Of a stretch of 64,000 nt of DNA, positions 36,105-45,306 are shown piece by piece. A program made the position numbers and the translations under genes. Source of the stretch: Streptomyces sp. JJ38 (GTDB lineage Bacteria; Actinomycetota; Actinomycetes; Streptomycetales; Streptomycetaceae); the NCBI RefSeq assembly GCF_019303475.1, contig NZ_JABLSI010000001.1:116248-180247 (forward strand), read 5' to 3'. The notes under the pieces were generated by a model that had not been told where the DNA came from, made no database searches, and saw nothing but the letters and a program-made list of their open reading frames with translations. Every line of letters starts with the position of its first letter. Positions within the stretch are counted from its first letter, which is position 1.

Positions 36105-36488
36105 TCACCGCCCACGGCCCGTTGGCGGAAGCGGCAGGCGGAGCCTCGGCCCGGAGGCGTGGGAGGCCATGGTCCGCTCGATGCGGTCACACACCTGTGT
36201 GGACCGGCGTTCGTGCCACCAGACGGACCCGATGAGGAGGCCGAACTGCGCGATGGCCCACACCATCCCCAGGTGGAGTTGTCCGTATACCCGCGCATCG
36301 GCCATGTTGGTGAAGGGGAACAGCAGGACGACGACGGCGAGTGGAATGGCGTTGGCGAGAAGGAAGGCGCACTGGGTACGGCGCACGGATGCGCGGAGGC
36401 TGTCGGCGTGCTGGGGATGCGGGGCATCGTGTGACGGGTACGGAGTCGGGGGGCGGCGGGGCGGAGTCGGGGGAAACTGGGGGTGCAC
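36105..36488 (-). CDS. DUF485 family small membrane protein
   Basis: A 127-residue protein preceding an SSS symporter, as in actP operons. Two TM helices (QCAFLLANAIPLAVVVLLFPFTN and LGMVWAIAQFGLLIGSVWW) match DUF485. GTG 36488 has ggaggt 6 bases upstream. The N-terminal 35 residues are Pro/His-rich, and the C-tail (SGPRLRLPLPPTGRGR) is basic; both differ from the usual compact DUF485, so the exact start is less certain than the gene. Probably an accessory subunit of the symporter. Confidence 0.78.
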   Translation of the reverse strand: MHPQFPPTPPRRPPTPYPSHDAPHPQHADSLRASVRRTQCAFLLANAIPLAVVVLLFPFTNMADARVYGQLHLGMVWAIAQFGLLIGSVWWHERRSTQVCDRIERTMASHASGPRLRLPLPPTGRGR

Positions 36489-37042
36489 GGAGACCTCCGG
36501 CCTGAGGAAGTGAAGGGAAGCGTCGACGCCTGGGTGTCGGGGAAGGCCGAGCTTGCCGGGGACGTCAGGGGAGACGCGTCGGGACCAGCGGGTGCGCGAT
36601 CCCGCTGTGTTGAGGCATGGCAGGCAGGGGGACGGCTTGTCCCCCGCGAAGACGCCGAAGTGGACCGCATGCGCGGCGTTCGCCGCAGGGTGGGGCGGCG
36701 AGCCACGCACCAAAGCCGCGGCCGAACGCATGGTGTGCTGCGTTGGCCGTCAGGCGAGTGCGTGCGGAAGAGGGGCTGGGCACATACCGCCGAGCCCGCA
36801 CAGGGCCTCGCAACAGCAGGCGGGTTCGGGCGCCGCTGTTGCCGTAAGGCTGCTGACGAGGAGCATCACGGACCGCGTGATGGCATGTCAACACACGGTG
36901 TGACAGGTGTGTGACAACTCACCGGCCGATGACGAGCCCGCCTCCTCCGGCCACGGTCCGGCTGTTTCCCGGAGGCGGACTCCAGGATCGGTCCACCGCG
37001 ATCGGCGGTCACAACAGGGCTCCTGGCCGCGTCGCGCCCCGG
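36489..37042. promoter_or_regulatory. Long upstream region of the DUF485-symporter operon
   Basis: 554 bp without a credible gene; short ORFs on both strands lack coding signature. An inverted repeat catcacg-gaccg-cgtgatg lies at 36864-36882, followed by two direct tgtgaca copies near 36900-36918 and a minus-strand TTGACA at 36886-36891. These could form an operator for the symporter operon or for the downstream end of the ABC operon; no further support. Confidence 0.35.
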
Positions 37043-38617
37043 TCACGTGCCCGTTCCGGCGGCCAGACGTGCCGTGGTCTCCATGAGGGAGACGGTGAAC
37101 GGGTGAGCCGGGTTGGTCAGGACGCGCTGGGCCGGGCCCTGCTCGACGAGGGCGCCGGCGTCCAGGACGGCGATGCGGTGGGCCAGGGCGGCGGTGTCCA
37201 GGTCGTGGGTGATCAGCACCAGGCTCAGGTCGTCGCGGTCGCGGATCAGCGTGGTGAGGACGTCGAGGATGCCGCGACGGGTGACCGTGTCCAGCCCGGA
37301 GGTGATCTCGTCGCAGACGAGGACGCGGGGGCGGGCGAGGAGGGCGCGGGCGAGGGCGGCACGCTGGAGTTCGCCGCCGGAGAGCTGACCGGGGTGCCGG
37401 CGGGCCAGGCTGTCGGGCAGTCCGAGGCGGGCGAGGGTGCTCAGGGCCTCCCGGGCCGCGGAGTCCGCGTCAGTGCCGCGCAGCCGGATCGCGGTGCGGG
37501 CGACCTGGTGGAGGACGGTGCGGTGTTCGTCGAAGGCGGCGCGCGCGTCCTGGAAGACGTACTGGACAGCGGCGAGCTGGGTGCGGTCGCGGTCGCGCAG
37601 GCTGCGGGACAGCGGCGAGCCGTCGAGGAGGATCTCCCCGTCGTGGTCGCGGTGGAGGCCGGCGACGCAGCGGGCGAGGGTGGTCTTCCCGCTGCCGGAG
37701 CGGCCGACGACGGCCAGGCACTCTCCCGGGCGCAGGTCGAGTTCGGGGGTGCGCAGCACCACGGCCGCGCCCCGTGCGCCGTCGCGGTGGCGTGCGGTGA
37801 GGCCGCGGACGCGCAGGACCGGCGGCTCGGTGCCGGCCGGGCTCTCCTGTGGCGGGCCGTCCGGCCGCTCCTCACCCAGGAGCGCGCGCGTCCACGCGTG
37901 CTGGGGCGCGAGCCAGAGGCGCTGGGCGGGACCCGACTCGACGACCCGGCCCGCCCGCATGACCACGACCTCGTCGGCGAGCGCGCGGACGACGTCCAGG
38001 TCGTGGCTGAGCAGCACGACGGCGATGCCGCGGGAGGTGACGGCCGCGAGCTGGTCGACCACGCGCCGCTTGGTCAGGGCGTCCTGCCCGGTGGTGGGCT
38101 CGTCGGCGACGATGACGCGGGCGCCGAGCAACAGGGCCTGGGCGAGGACGACGCGCTGCTGCTGCCCGCCGGAGAGCTGGTGTGGGTAGCGTCGCAGCAG
38201 GGTTTCCGGGTCCGGGAGTTGGGCCTCGGCGAGTGCGTGCAGGACGCGTGCGCGGGCCTCCGACCGGCGCTGCCGCAGCGGCAGGTGGGTCACCTGGGCG
38301 CGGGCGATGTCGGTCAACAGCGCGGAGACGCGGCGCGCGGGGTTGAGGACGGCCGCCGGGTGCTGGGGGATGTAGCCGACGAGGCCGCCCGCCGCCACGC
38401 GTACGTCTCCGGTGACGCGGGAGCCGGGCGGGTAGGTGTCGAGCAGGGCGAGCCCCGTGGTGGTCTTGCCGCTGCCGGAGGCTCCGACCAGTGCCGTCAC
38501 CGTGCCGGGCAGGGCCCGCAGGCTCACTCCGTCGACGATCGCCCTGCCGCCGACCTCGACGCGCAGGTCGTGAATCTCGGCCACGGGGTCCACGTTGGTG
38601 CCCTTGTCGTCGTTCAC
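37043..38617 (-). CDS. ABC transporter ATPase, fused DppD-DppF type (two nucleotide-binding domains)
   Basis: A 524-residue protein containing two complete ABC modules. NBD1 (residues about 10-235) has Walker A GASGSGKTTT, signature LSGGQQQR and Walker B VIVADEPTT. NBD2 (about 270-515) has GRSGSGKTTL, signature LSGGELQR and VLVCDEITSGLD. Each resembles an oligopeptide/nickel importer ATPase. The GTG start overlaps the stop of the preceding permease gene. It is the last gene of the ten-gene accessory operon. Together with the two permeases and the lipoprotein it gives a complete importer, probably for a metallophore complex. Confidence 0.9.
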   Translation of the reverse strand: MNDDKGTNVDPVAEIHDLRVEVGGRAIVDGVSLRALPGTVTALVGASGSGKTTTGLALLDTYPPGSRVTGDVRVAAGGLVGYIPQHPAAVLNPARRVSALLTDIARAQVTHLPLRQRRSEARARVLHALAEAQLPDPETLLRRYPHQLSGGQQQRVVLAQALLLGARVIVADEPTTGQDALTKRRVVDQLAAVTSRGIAVVLLSHDLDVVRALADEVVVMRAGRVVESGPAQRLWLAPQHAWTRALLGEERPDGPPQESPAGTEPPVLRVRGLTARHRDGARGAAVVLRTPELDLRPGECLAVVGRSGSGKTTLARCVAGLHRDHDGEILLDGSPLSRSLRDRDRTQLAAVQYVFQDARAAFDEHRTVLHQVARTAIRLRGTDADSAAREALSTLARLGLPDSLARRHPGQLSGGELQRAALARALLARPRVLVCDEITSGLDTVTRRGILDVLTTLIRDRDDLSLVLITHDLDTAALAHRIAVLDAGALVEQGPAQRVLTNPAHPFTVSLMETTARLAAGTGT

Positions 38618-39498
38618 GGACGTGTTTCCCTCTCTGTCCGGCTCTTGGAGGGGCCGTCCCCTGCCCCGCGCCCGGGGACGCGGACGGGGCGGCCTCGTCT
38701 CGCGCCCTTGTCCAGCGCGGCGTCGAAGAGCAGGTTCGTGCCCATCGTCAGGGCGACGATCAGCAGGGCGGGAACGACCACGGCCCACGGCTGGACGAAC
38801 AGGCCGATGCGGTTGCGGTCGACCATGACCGCCCAGTCCGCGGCGTCCGGCGCCACCCCGACGCCGAGGAACGCGGCCGTGGCGACGAGGTAGAGCACGC
38901 CGGTCAGCCGGGTGCCCGCGTCGGCGGCCAGGGTGCGGATCATGGAGCGGCCGACGTAGCCGACGGCCATGCGCCACCAGCTCTCGCCCTGCATGCGCAG
39001 CGCCTCGACCGCCGGCCGGGCGGCGGCCTCCGCGGCGGCGGCGCGGACGATCCGGGCCGCGTCGGGCACGTTGACCAGGGCGACCAGCAGGGCGAGGCCC
39101 ACAGTGCCCGGGGTGAACACCGTGGCGGCCAGCAGGATCAGCAGCAGCGACGGGACGGCGAGCAGCACGTCCAGGGGCCGCATCAGCAGTTCCTCCAGCC
39201 AGCGGCGCCCGGTGAGCGCGCTGACCAGGCCGACGGGCAGGGCCACCAGGTAGGCCAGGGCGGTCGCGGCCAGCGCGGTCAGCACGACCGACCGGCCGCC
39301 GTGCAGCACCTGTCGCCAGACGTCGCGGCCGACGAAGTCGGTACCGAGCCAGTGGCCGTCGCCCAGCACGAACGACGCGGAACGCGGGCCAGGGTCGCCT
39401 GCGAACAGGGGACCGAGCAGGGCGAGGACGAGGGGTACGGCGGTGATCGTGAGGCCGAGCGCGAAGCGGCCGACAGGGGAGGTCTTCACGGTGCTCAT
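38614..39498 (-). CDS. ABC transporter permease, DppC/NikC/CntC type
   Basis: A 294-residue integral membrane permease with about six TM helices. The N-terminal segment (GRFALGLTITAVPLVLALLGPLFAG) and the motif HWLGTDFVGRDVWRQVLHGGR are typical of DppC-type subunits; the cytoplasmic EAA-like loop (RIVRAAAAEAAARPAVEALRMQGES) contacts the ATPase. ATG 39498 overlaps the stop of the first permease gene by 4 bp, and its own stop overlaps the ATPase start. Confidence 0.9.
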   Translation of the reverse strand: MSTVKTSPVGRFALGLTITAVPLVLALLGPLFAGDPGPRSASFVLGDGHWLGTDFVGRDVWRQVLHGGRSVVLTALAATALAYLVALPVGLVSALTGRRWLEELLMRPLDVLLAVPSLLLILLAATVFTPGTVGLALLVALVNVPDAARIVRAAAAEAAARPAVEALRMQGESWWRMAVGYVGRSMIRTLAADAGTRLTGVLYLVATAAFLGVGVAPDAADWAVMVDRNRIGLFVQPWAVVVPALLIVALTMGTNLLFDAALDKGARRGRPVRVPGRGAGDGPSKSRTERETRP

Positions 39499-40448
39499 GC
39501 CGCCACCCCCGCCCGGGGCGCGAGCCGGTGGGCCACGAGGTCGGCGCCGAGGTTGAGGACCACGGTCAGGACGCCGAAGACGACCGCGAGGCCCTGGACG
39601 ACGGGGACGTCGCGTTCGGCGACGGCACCCAGCAGGACGGTGCCGAGTCCGGGTATCACGTACAGGGCCTCCACGACGATGACGCCGGACAGCAGCCAGT
39701 CGACGGTGCGGGCGAGCTGTTGGACGGCGGGGGCCAGGGCGTTGGGCAGAGCGTGGCGGTAGCGGACCCGGGCGCCGGAGAGGCCATAGCGGCGGGCCTG
39801 CGCCACGTAGGGGGAGGCGAGCGCGTCGATCATGCCGGCGCGCACGAGCCGGGCCAGCGAACAGACGGGCCTGGACAGCAGGATCAGCACGGGCAGGACG
39901 AGCACGGACGGGTGACCGAGCAGGTCGGTGCCGTAGCCGACGGCGGTCGGCGGCAGCCAGCCCAGTCGCAGGGCGAGGACGGTCACCAGCAGCACGCCGA
40001 GGGCGAACTCCGGGACGGCGTAGACGGCGAGCGTCGCCGAGCTGATCAGCCGGTCGACGAGCCGTCCCTCGTGCCGGGCGGCCAGCACTCCGAGCCCGAA
40101 TCCGGTCGGTACGAGCAGTGCCACGGTGAGAGCGGCCAGCAGCAGGGTGGGGCCGAAGCCGTCGGCGATGTACTGGCTGACCGGGCGGCCGGAGACCAGC
40201 GACGTGCCGAAGTCGCCGTGCGGCAGGCCCGTCGCCCAGTCGGCCAGCCGCTCCCACGCGGGCCGGTCCAGCTCCATGGCCTCCCGGATCGCCGCGATGC
40301 GGGCCGGGTCGGGCTGGTCTCCGGCGAGGGCGACGGCGGCGTCGCCCGGCAGCGCCTCGGTGAGCCCGAAGACCAACAGCACGACGGCCACGGTCTGCAG
40401 GGCGCCGAGAAGCAGCCGCCGGACGACGAAGGAGCGCAGTCCGCTCAC
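39495..40448 (-). CDS. ABC transporter permease, DppB/NikB/CntB type
   Basis: A 317-residue permease. It starts VSGLRSFVVRRLLLGALQTVAVVL with the DppB family helix and the extracellular segment LPHGDFGTSLVSGRPVSQYIADGFGPTLLLAAL. The EAA loop reads VRAGMIDALASPYVAQARRYGLSGARV. Six TM helices. The GTG start overlaps the stop of the substrate-binding protein gene. The heterodimeric partner is the downstream DppC-type subunit. Confidence 0.9.
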   Translation of the reverse strand: MSGLRSFVVRRLLLGALQTVAVVLLVFGLTEALPGDAAVALAGDQPDPARIAAIREAMELDRPAWERLADWATGLPHGDFGTSLVSGRPVSQYIADGFGPTLLLAALTVALLVPTGFGLGVLAARHEGRLVDRLISSATLAVYAVPEFALGVLLVTVLALRLGWLPPTAVGYGTDLLGHPSVLVLPVLILLSRPVCSLARLVRAGMIDALASPYVAQARRYGLSGARVRYRHALPNALAPAVQQLARTVDWLLSGVIVVEALYVIPGLGTVLLGAVAERDVPVVQGLAVVFGVLTVVLNLGADLVAHRLAPRAGVAA

Positions 40449-42052
40449 CCGAGCCAGACCTTGTCGAAGCGGGCCCAGTCGAGCGTGTTGGCGGGCGCCT
40501 TCTCCTCGACGCCCTTGACGTTGCGCGCGGTGCCGATGATCCAGTCGGCGAATCCCCAGATGAGAAAGCCGCCCTCGCTGTACAGGCGGCGCTGCATGCG
40601 CTCGTAGACGCCGGCGCGTTCGGTCTTGTCGCGAGTGGACTGGGCCTGCTGGTAGAGCGCGTCGAAGTCCTTGTGCTGCCACTTGGTGGCGTTGGTGGTG
40701 GAGTCGGTGAGGAGGCGCTGCGAGATGTGTGCCTCGATGGGCATGGCGCCGGAGCGGTAGCAGCACAGGGTGCCGCCGTCGAGAACGTCGCTCCAGTAGG
40801 AGTCCTTGCTGCCCATCTTCACGTCGACGGTGACGCCCGCCTTCTTCGCCTGGTCGCGGAAGATGCTGGCGGCCTCGGTGAACCCTGCGGCGACGGCGGA
40901 GGTGTCCAGGGTGACCTTCAGGTTCTCGGCGCCGGCCTCCTTGAGCAGGGCGCGGGCCTTGTCGAGGTCCTGCTCACGCTGCGGCAGACCGTCGGCGTAG
41001 TACTCGTAGCCCTTGCCGAACAGATCGTTGCCGATCACGCCCGCGCCGGACAGGGCGCCGTCGACGAGCTCCTGGCGGTCGGCGATGAGGAAGAACGCCT
41101 GGCGTACCCGCTTGTCGTCGAAGGGCGGCCGGTCGGTCTTCATGCAGAACGCCTGCATCGAGCTGTTGCGCAGGCGCACGATCTCGATCTGGCCCTTGCC
41201 CTCGTGAGCGCGTGCGGTGGTGGGGTTGAGCTCGTGGGCGTACTCGACCTGTCCGCCGAGCAGCGCGTTGACGCGGCCGGACTCCTCGTTGGCCACGATG
41301 AACTCGATCTCGTCGAGGTGCGGGGCGCCCTCCCAGTAGGCGTCGTGGCGGCGGAAGACGGCCGAGCGGCCCGGCGCGAAGGACACGAAGCTGAACGGGC
41401 CGGAGCCGATCGGGTTCTTGTCGAACGCGGTGGCGTTCTCGGGCACGATGTAGGCGCCGAAGGCTGCCAGGATGTTGCCGAACTCGGCCGTGGGCCGCTT
41501 GAGGACGAACTCGATCGCGCGCTCGCCGGTGGCGCGGCTGGCCTCCAGGTCGATGGGCTCCAGGGACGCTCTGGCGCGGAACGCCTGCTCCGGGTCGGCG
41601 ATCCGGCGGTAGCTGTAGAGCACGTCCTTCGCGGTGACCGGCTTGCCGTCGTGGAAGGCCGCCTCCCGGAGGGTGACCCGCCAGCGGTCCAGGGTCTCGT
41701 TGGGTTCCCACGTCTCCGCCAGGCGGGGCCGGGCGGACAGGTCGGGGCCGTGGTCGGCGAGCTTGTCGAAGAGGGCCTTGGCCCGGGCGGCGTCGGCGAA
41801 CAGGCTGGCCTTGTGCGGGTCCAGGGTCTCGCTGGCGCCGCCGCCGGCGAACGCGGCGCGCAGCCGCCCGCCGCGCTTCGGCGTGCCGTCGCCCTTGCCG
41901 GAGTCGGAACCGGAGTCGGAACCGGAGCCGCCGCATCCGGCCAGACTGAGGGCACCGAGCGAGGCGGCGCCGGTCGCGGCGAGGAAGCCGCGTCGGCGCA
42001 GGTCCGGAAAGCGGACCGCGGACGGGAGATGACGGTTGGACGCGTCGTGCAT
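40445..42052 (-). CDS. ABC transporter substrate-binding lipoprotein (family 5, peptide/nickel/metallophore type)
   Basis: A 535-residue extracellular binding protein. The signal has a twin-arginine-like RRRGFL and a lipobox LSLAGC with lipidated Cys40, so it is exported and membrane-anchored. The mature part has the SBP_bac_5 pattern: LDPHKASLFADAARAKALFDKL, FHDGKPVTAKDVLYSYRRIAD and IGSGPFSFVSF. Family 5 receptors bind peptides, nickel chelates or opine metallophores (NikA, CntA). Co-operonic with a Zur-type promoter, an exporter and biosynthetic enzymes, it is most likely the receptor for the cluster's own product with metal. Confidence 0.88.
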   Translation of the reverse strand: MHDASNRHLPSAVRFPDLRRRGFLAATGAASLGALSLAGCGGSGSDSGSDSGKGDGTPKRGGRLRAAFAGGGASETLDPHKASLFADAARAKALFDKLADHGPDLSARPRLAETWEPNETLDRWRVTLREAAFHDGKPVTAKDVLYSYRRIADPEQAFRARASLEPIDLEASRATGERAIEFVLKRPTAEFGNILAAFGAYIVPENATAFDKNPIGSGPFSFVSFAPGRSAVFRRHDAYWEGAPHLDEIEFIVANEESGRVNALLGGQVEYAHELNPTTARAHEGKGQIEIVRLRNSSMQAFCMKTDRPPFDDKRVRQAFFLIADRQELVDGALSGAGVIGNDLFGKGYEYYADGLPQREQDLDKARALLKEAGAENLKVTLDTSAVAAGFTEAASIFRDQAKKAGVTVDVKMGSKDSYWSDVLDGGTLCCYRSGAMPIEAHISQRLLTDSTTNATKWQHKDFDALYQQAQSTRDKTERAGVYERMQRRLYSEGGFLIWGFADWIIGTARNVKGVEEKAPANTLDWARFDKVWLG

Positions 42053-42176
42053 GAGGATTCCTCGGTGTCTGGGGACGTGCTGTGGCGGTGCGGGGGGTGG
42101 CGGTTCTGGGGCGTCGTCAGGACGCGGGGCGGACGGGGCCTCTGGACGGCGGCCAGCGGGACCGGGCGGACGGCGA

Positions 42177-42986
42177 TCAGTCGGGCGCGGTCCGTCGCGC
42201 CACCACGTGCAGGCGGTCGGCGTCCACCGTCCGGCCGGGGAGCATGCCCTCCCGCCAGGGCGGCTCGGTGCGCGGGCCCGGCCCGTCGTGGAGTTCGAGG
42301 GTCTCGAAGCCGTGCGCGGCCAGCAGATGACGCAGCTCCTGCGGGAACAGCAGCCGCCACGCCGAGCGCTGCTCGACGGGGGCCGACCCGTCATCCGCGG
42401 TCCACACCCGGGTGCGGCGCAGGAGCTGGGCCGTTCGGTCCACCGTGAGGGTGGTGGTGGAGCGGTGAACGGCGCCCCGCCAGGTGAACGCGTTGACCGT
42501 CGGCGCGTCGAGCAGCTCGGTACGGCCGAGGAAGAACGCGCCGTTGCGCATCTCCGCGACCAGCAGCCCGCCCGGAGCCAGGGCGTGGCGGCAGGAGGAC
42601 AGGAAGCCGTCGAGCTGGTCGTTCGTATGGCAGTACAGAAGAGTGCTGTCCAGGCACACGACGGCGTCGAAAGCGCCCTGGCCGAGGTCGAATCCGTGCA
42701 GGTCCGCCCGCACGTACGCCGGGCCCGGATGGTGGACGCGGGCGTGGGCGAGCATCCTCTCGGAGAGGTCGGCACCGGTGACCCGGCGGCCGGCGCCGTG
42801 CAGGTGGGCGGCGTCGCGGCCGGTGCCGCAGCCCATGTCCAGCACGCGCTGTCCCGTGCCCAGCCGCCGCAGGCAGTCCTCGGCCCAGCGTCCGGCCAGC
42901 CGGTCGGGGTCGGGGAAGCGGGCCTCGTACAGCTCGGGGTTGTCCGTGAGCAGATTGCGCTCACTCGCGCTCGTCGTGGAGGTCAT
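42177..42986 (-). CDS. SAM-dependent methyltransferase (class I)
   Basis: A 269-residue enzyme. The SAM site is VLDMGCGTGRDAAHLHGAG (residues about 48-66) with the acidic residue of motif II in VTGADLSERML; FDAVVCLDSTLLYC is motif IV. The remainder is a substrate-capping region with a beta-rich C-terminus (HRSTTTLTVDRTAQLLRRTRVW). It starts 13 bp after the MFS stop and is followed by a 124-bp gap before the binding protein, the only sizeable gap in the operon. It could methylate the product or a biosynthetic intermediate. Confidence 0.83.
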   Translation of the reverse strand: MTSTTSASERNLLTDNPELYEARFPDPDRLAGRWAEDCLRRLGTGQRVLDMGCGTGRDAAHLHGAGRRVTGADLSERMLAHARVHHPGPAYVRADLHGFDLGQGAFDAVVCLDSTLLYCHTNDQLDGFLSSCRHALAPGGLLVAEMRNGAFFLGRTELLDAPTVNAFTWRGAVHRSTTTLTVDRTAQLLRRTRVWTADDGSAPVEQRSAWRLLFPQELRHLLAAHGFETLELHDGPGPRTEPPWREGMLPGRTVDADRLHVVARRTAPD

Positions 42987-42998
42987 GGCGGTCCTTCC

Positions 42999-44261
42999 TC
43001 AGGCCGTCGCGGGTACGGCCGGCTTCGACGGAGTGGGCAGCGACCCCAGCCGGTGCAGCCAGGCCACGCCGAGCGCGGAGGCGAGCCCGAAGAACGCGCA
43101 GCACACCCACGGCAGCCACTCGGCGTCCCCGCGCTCCCCGGCATCCATGGCCCAGCCGACGACGAAGCTGCCCACCGCCGCGGCGATGCCCGACACGACG
43201 TAGAAGACGCCGAAGTACGTGCCGGTCAGTTCGGGACGGCCGAAGCCGGGGATGAGCTCCAGCACGAACGGCTGGGCGACCATCACTCCGAGGTAGAGCA
43301 GCAGGGCTCCGGCCAGCACGGGCAGAGCGCGCAGCACCGCGTCGGCCGCGCCGTCCGGGCCGCCGGACGCACCGGTCATCAGGGCGGGGGGCAGGAAGGC
43401 CAGGGTCATGAGGCCCAGCCCGGCCGCGATCCACCGGGCCCGGTGGCCGCGTGGTTTCAGGGCCCGCGTGACGCGCAGCTGGAACGTGAGGTTGACGAGG
43501 GTGCCGACGAGGAAGACGAGGCCGGCGGCGCCGTCCCAGCCGGTGGCCTTCCGTGCTCCGTCGGGCAGCAGCAGGTAGAGCTGGTTCTGCAGGGTGAACA
43601 TGCCGACCATGGCGAGCGCGAAGGCCGTGAAGGCACGGTTGCCGACCACCTCTCGCCAGTCGGCGAGGACGCCGCCCCCGCTCGGCTCGACCTGGCGGGC
43701 GGGCAACACCAGGGCCTGGGCGACGGTGAGGGCCGCGAAGATCCCGGCGGCGGTCAGGGCCGAGGTCCGGAAGTCCACCAGCAGCAGCGCGCTGCCCAGC
43801 AGTGGCCCGATCAGTGCTCCCGTGGTGGCGAACACGTTGAACAGGGCGAACGCCTCGGCCTTGCGCTCCTCGGCCTCCTGGGCGATGTAGGCGCGTACGG
43901 CCGGGTTGAACAGCGCTCCCGCGAAGCCGCTGAGGATGGACGCGGAGAAGAGGACGGCCAGGTTGTCACCGACCGCGAAGAGGGCGAAGCCGAGGGTGCG
44001 CAGGGCGCAGCCGGCGATGATCACGCCGCGGGCGCCGAGGCGGTCGGAGGCGGAGCCGCCGACGATGAACAGGCCCTGCTGGCTGAGGTTGCGCACGCCG
44101 AGGACGACACCGACGACGGCGGCCGACATGCCCAGGCTGTCGGTGAGGTGGAGGGCCAGGTAGGGAATGAGCAGGTAGAAGCCGATGTTCACGCCGAGCT
44201 GGTTGACCAGCAGCAGCTGGACCGCGAGCGGGAAGCGGCGCGTCTCACGCCACGTCTTCAC
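42999..44261 (-). CDS. MFS transporter, probable product exporter
   Basis: A 420-residue transporter with 12 predicted TM helices, GTG start behind ggaggt. Motif A (loop 2-3) is SASDRLGARGVIIAG, typical of drug/solute proton antiporters of the MdtH/CntE kind. It overlaps the enolase-family gene by 17 bp and precedes a methyltransferase. In opine metallophore operons an MFS exporter occupies the same place. Substrate by inference: the cluster's small-molecule product. Confidence 0.82.
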   Translation of the reverse strand: MKTWRETRRFPLAVQLLLVNQLGVNIGFYLLIPYLALHLTDSLGMSAAVVGVVLGVRNLSQQGLFIVGGSASDRLGARGVIIAGCALRTLGFALFAVGDNLAVLFSASILSGFAGALFNPAVRAYIAQEAEERKAEAFALFNVFATTGALIGPLLGSALLLVDFRTSALTAAGIFAALTVAQALVLPARQVEPSGGGVLADWREVVGNRAFTAFALAMVGMFTLQNQLYLLLPDGARKATGWDGAAGLVFLVGTLVNLTFQLRVTRALKPRGHRARWIAAGLGLMTLAFLPPALMTGASGGPDGAADAVLRALPVLAGALLLYLGVMVAQPFVLELIPGFGRPELTGTYFGVFYVVSGIAAAVGSFVVGWAMDAGERGDAEWLPWVCCAFFGLASALGVAWLHRLGSLPTPSKPAVPATA

Positions 44262-45306
44262 GGAGCACCTCCCGCGGCTCGACGCCCAGACCGGGCCGCT
44301 CGCTCGCCTGTACCCGGCCGTTGTGCCCGCCGATGCCGGTCCACGGGTCGTGGGCGAGCAGCAGGTGACCGTCGAGGTCGGCCCAGCGTGCCCGGTCGGC
44401 GAGCTGCACGGCGGGCGCGAGGCCGAGGCTGCTGGCGGTCAGGCAGCCGAGCATCAGCTCCGTGCCGCTGCCGTCGAGCAGTTCGGCGATGCGCAGTGCC
44501 GCGTGCACCCCGCCGCACTTGGCGAGCTTGACGTTGACGCCGTGGACGCGTCCGGCCAGGCGGCGCACGTCCGCGAGGTCCACGGCGTCCTCGTCGGCGA
44601 TGACCGGAAGGGGGGAGCGTTCCGCCAGCGCCCCGAGGGCCGCAGGGTCGCCCGGGGCGAGGGGCTGTTCGACGGCCTCGACGCCGAGTTCGGCGAAACG
44701 GGGCAGCAGGGTCCGCGCCTGCGCCGTGGTCCACGCGCCGTTGGGGTCCAGGAGCAGCCGGGCCCGGGGCGCGGCGTCCCGGATGGCGCGGACGCGCTGG
44801 ACGTCGTCCTCGGGGTGGGGCGCCCCGGCCTTGGCCTTGATGACCTCGAAGCCGCTCGCCGCGAGGGAGCGGGCCTGCGCCGCCGCGTGGTCGGGAGACG
44901 TGATGCCGATCGTGCGGGCGGTGGCCGCGGCCGGCGGACGCACGGCCCCGAGGAGCCGGTGGACGGAGCTGCCCGCGCGCTTGCCGACGAGGTCGAGCAG
45001 GGCCGCCTCGACGGCGGCGGTCACGGCCGGGGGCGTGTCCCCACCGGGCAGTGCGCCCGCCCGCAGCGCGTCGAGGGCGCTCTCCGGTTCGGGGAAGCGG
45101 GCCAGCTCCGTGCCGGCGTCGGCCAGGAGGCGGCCCAGCGTCGAGGTGTCGAGGCCGTAGTAGACACTGGTGACGGCCTCGCCGTGGCCGGTCACGCCCT
45201 CGTGCTCGATGCTCAGCCACACGGCGTCGCGGGCGGACATGGTCGAGCGGGAGATGCGCAGCGGCTCGGTGAGGTCGAGGCGAACAGTGCGCTGGCCGGC
45301 CTTCAC
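44245..45306 (-). CDS. Enolase-superfamily protein, dipeptide epimerase-like (muconate lactonizing subgroup)
   Basis: A 353-residue barrel enzyme. The N-terminal capping domain (1-110) is followed by the barrel with the catalytic pair KxK (Lys157, Lys159 in FEVIKAKAG), metal ligands Asp187 (LLLDPNG), Glu213 (VEQPL) and Asp238 (IADED), and a second Lys site (VNVKLAKCGG, Lys260/263). This pattern fits L-Ala-D/L-Glu and related dipeptide epimerases: both acid/base lysines are present for proton removal at an alpha carbon. It sits directly downstream of a PLP gene and an ATP-grasp ligase, so a dipeptide-like intermediate is a natural substrate. Confidence 0.82.
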   Translation of the reverse strand: MKAGQRTVRLDLTEPLRISRSTMSARDAVWLSIEHEGVTGHGEAVTSVYYGLDTSTLGRLLADAGTELARFPEPESALDALRAGALPGGDTPPAVTAAVEAALLDLVGKRAGSSVHRLLGAVRPPAAATARTIGITSPDHAAAQARSLAASGFEVIKAKAGAPHPEDDVQRVRAIRDAAPRARLLLDPNGAWTTAQARTLLPRFAELGVEAVEQPLAPGDPAALGALAERSPLPVIADEDAVDLADVRRLAGRVHGVNVKLAKCGGVHAALRIAELLDGSGTELMLGCLTASSLGLAPAVQLADRARWADLDGHLLLAHDPWTGIGGHNGRVQASERPGLGVEPREVLREDVA

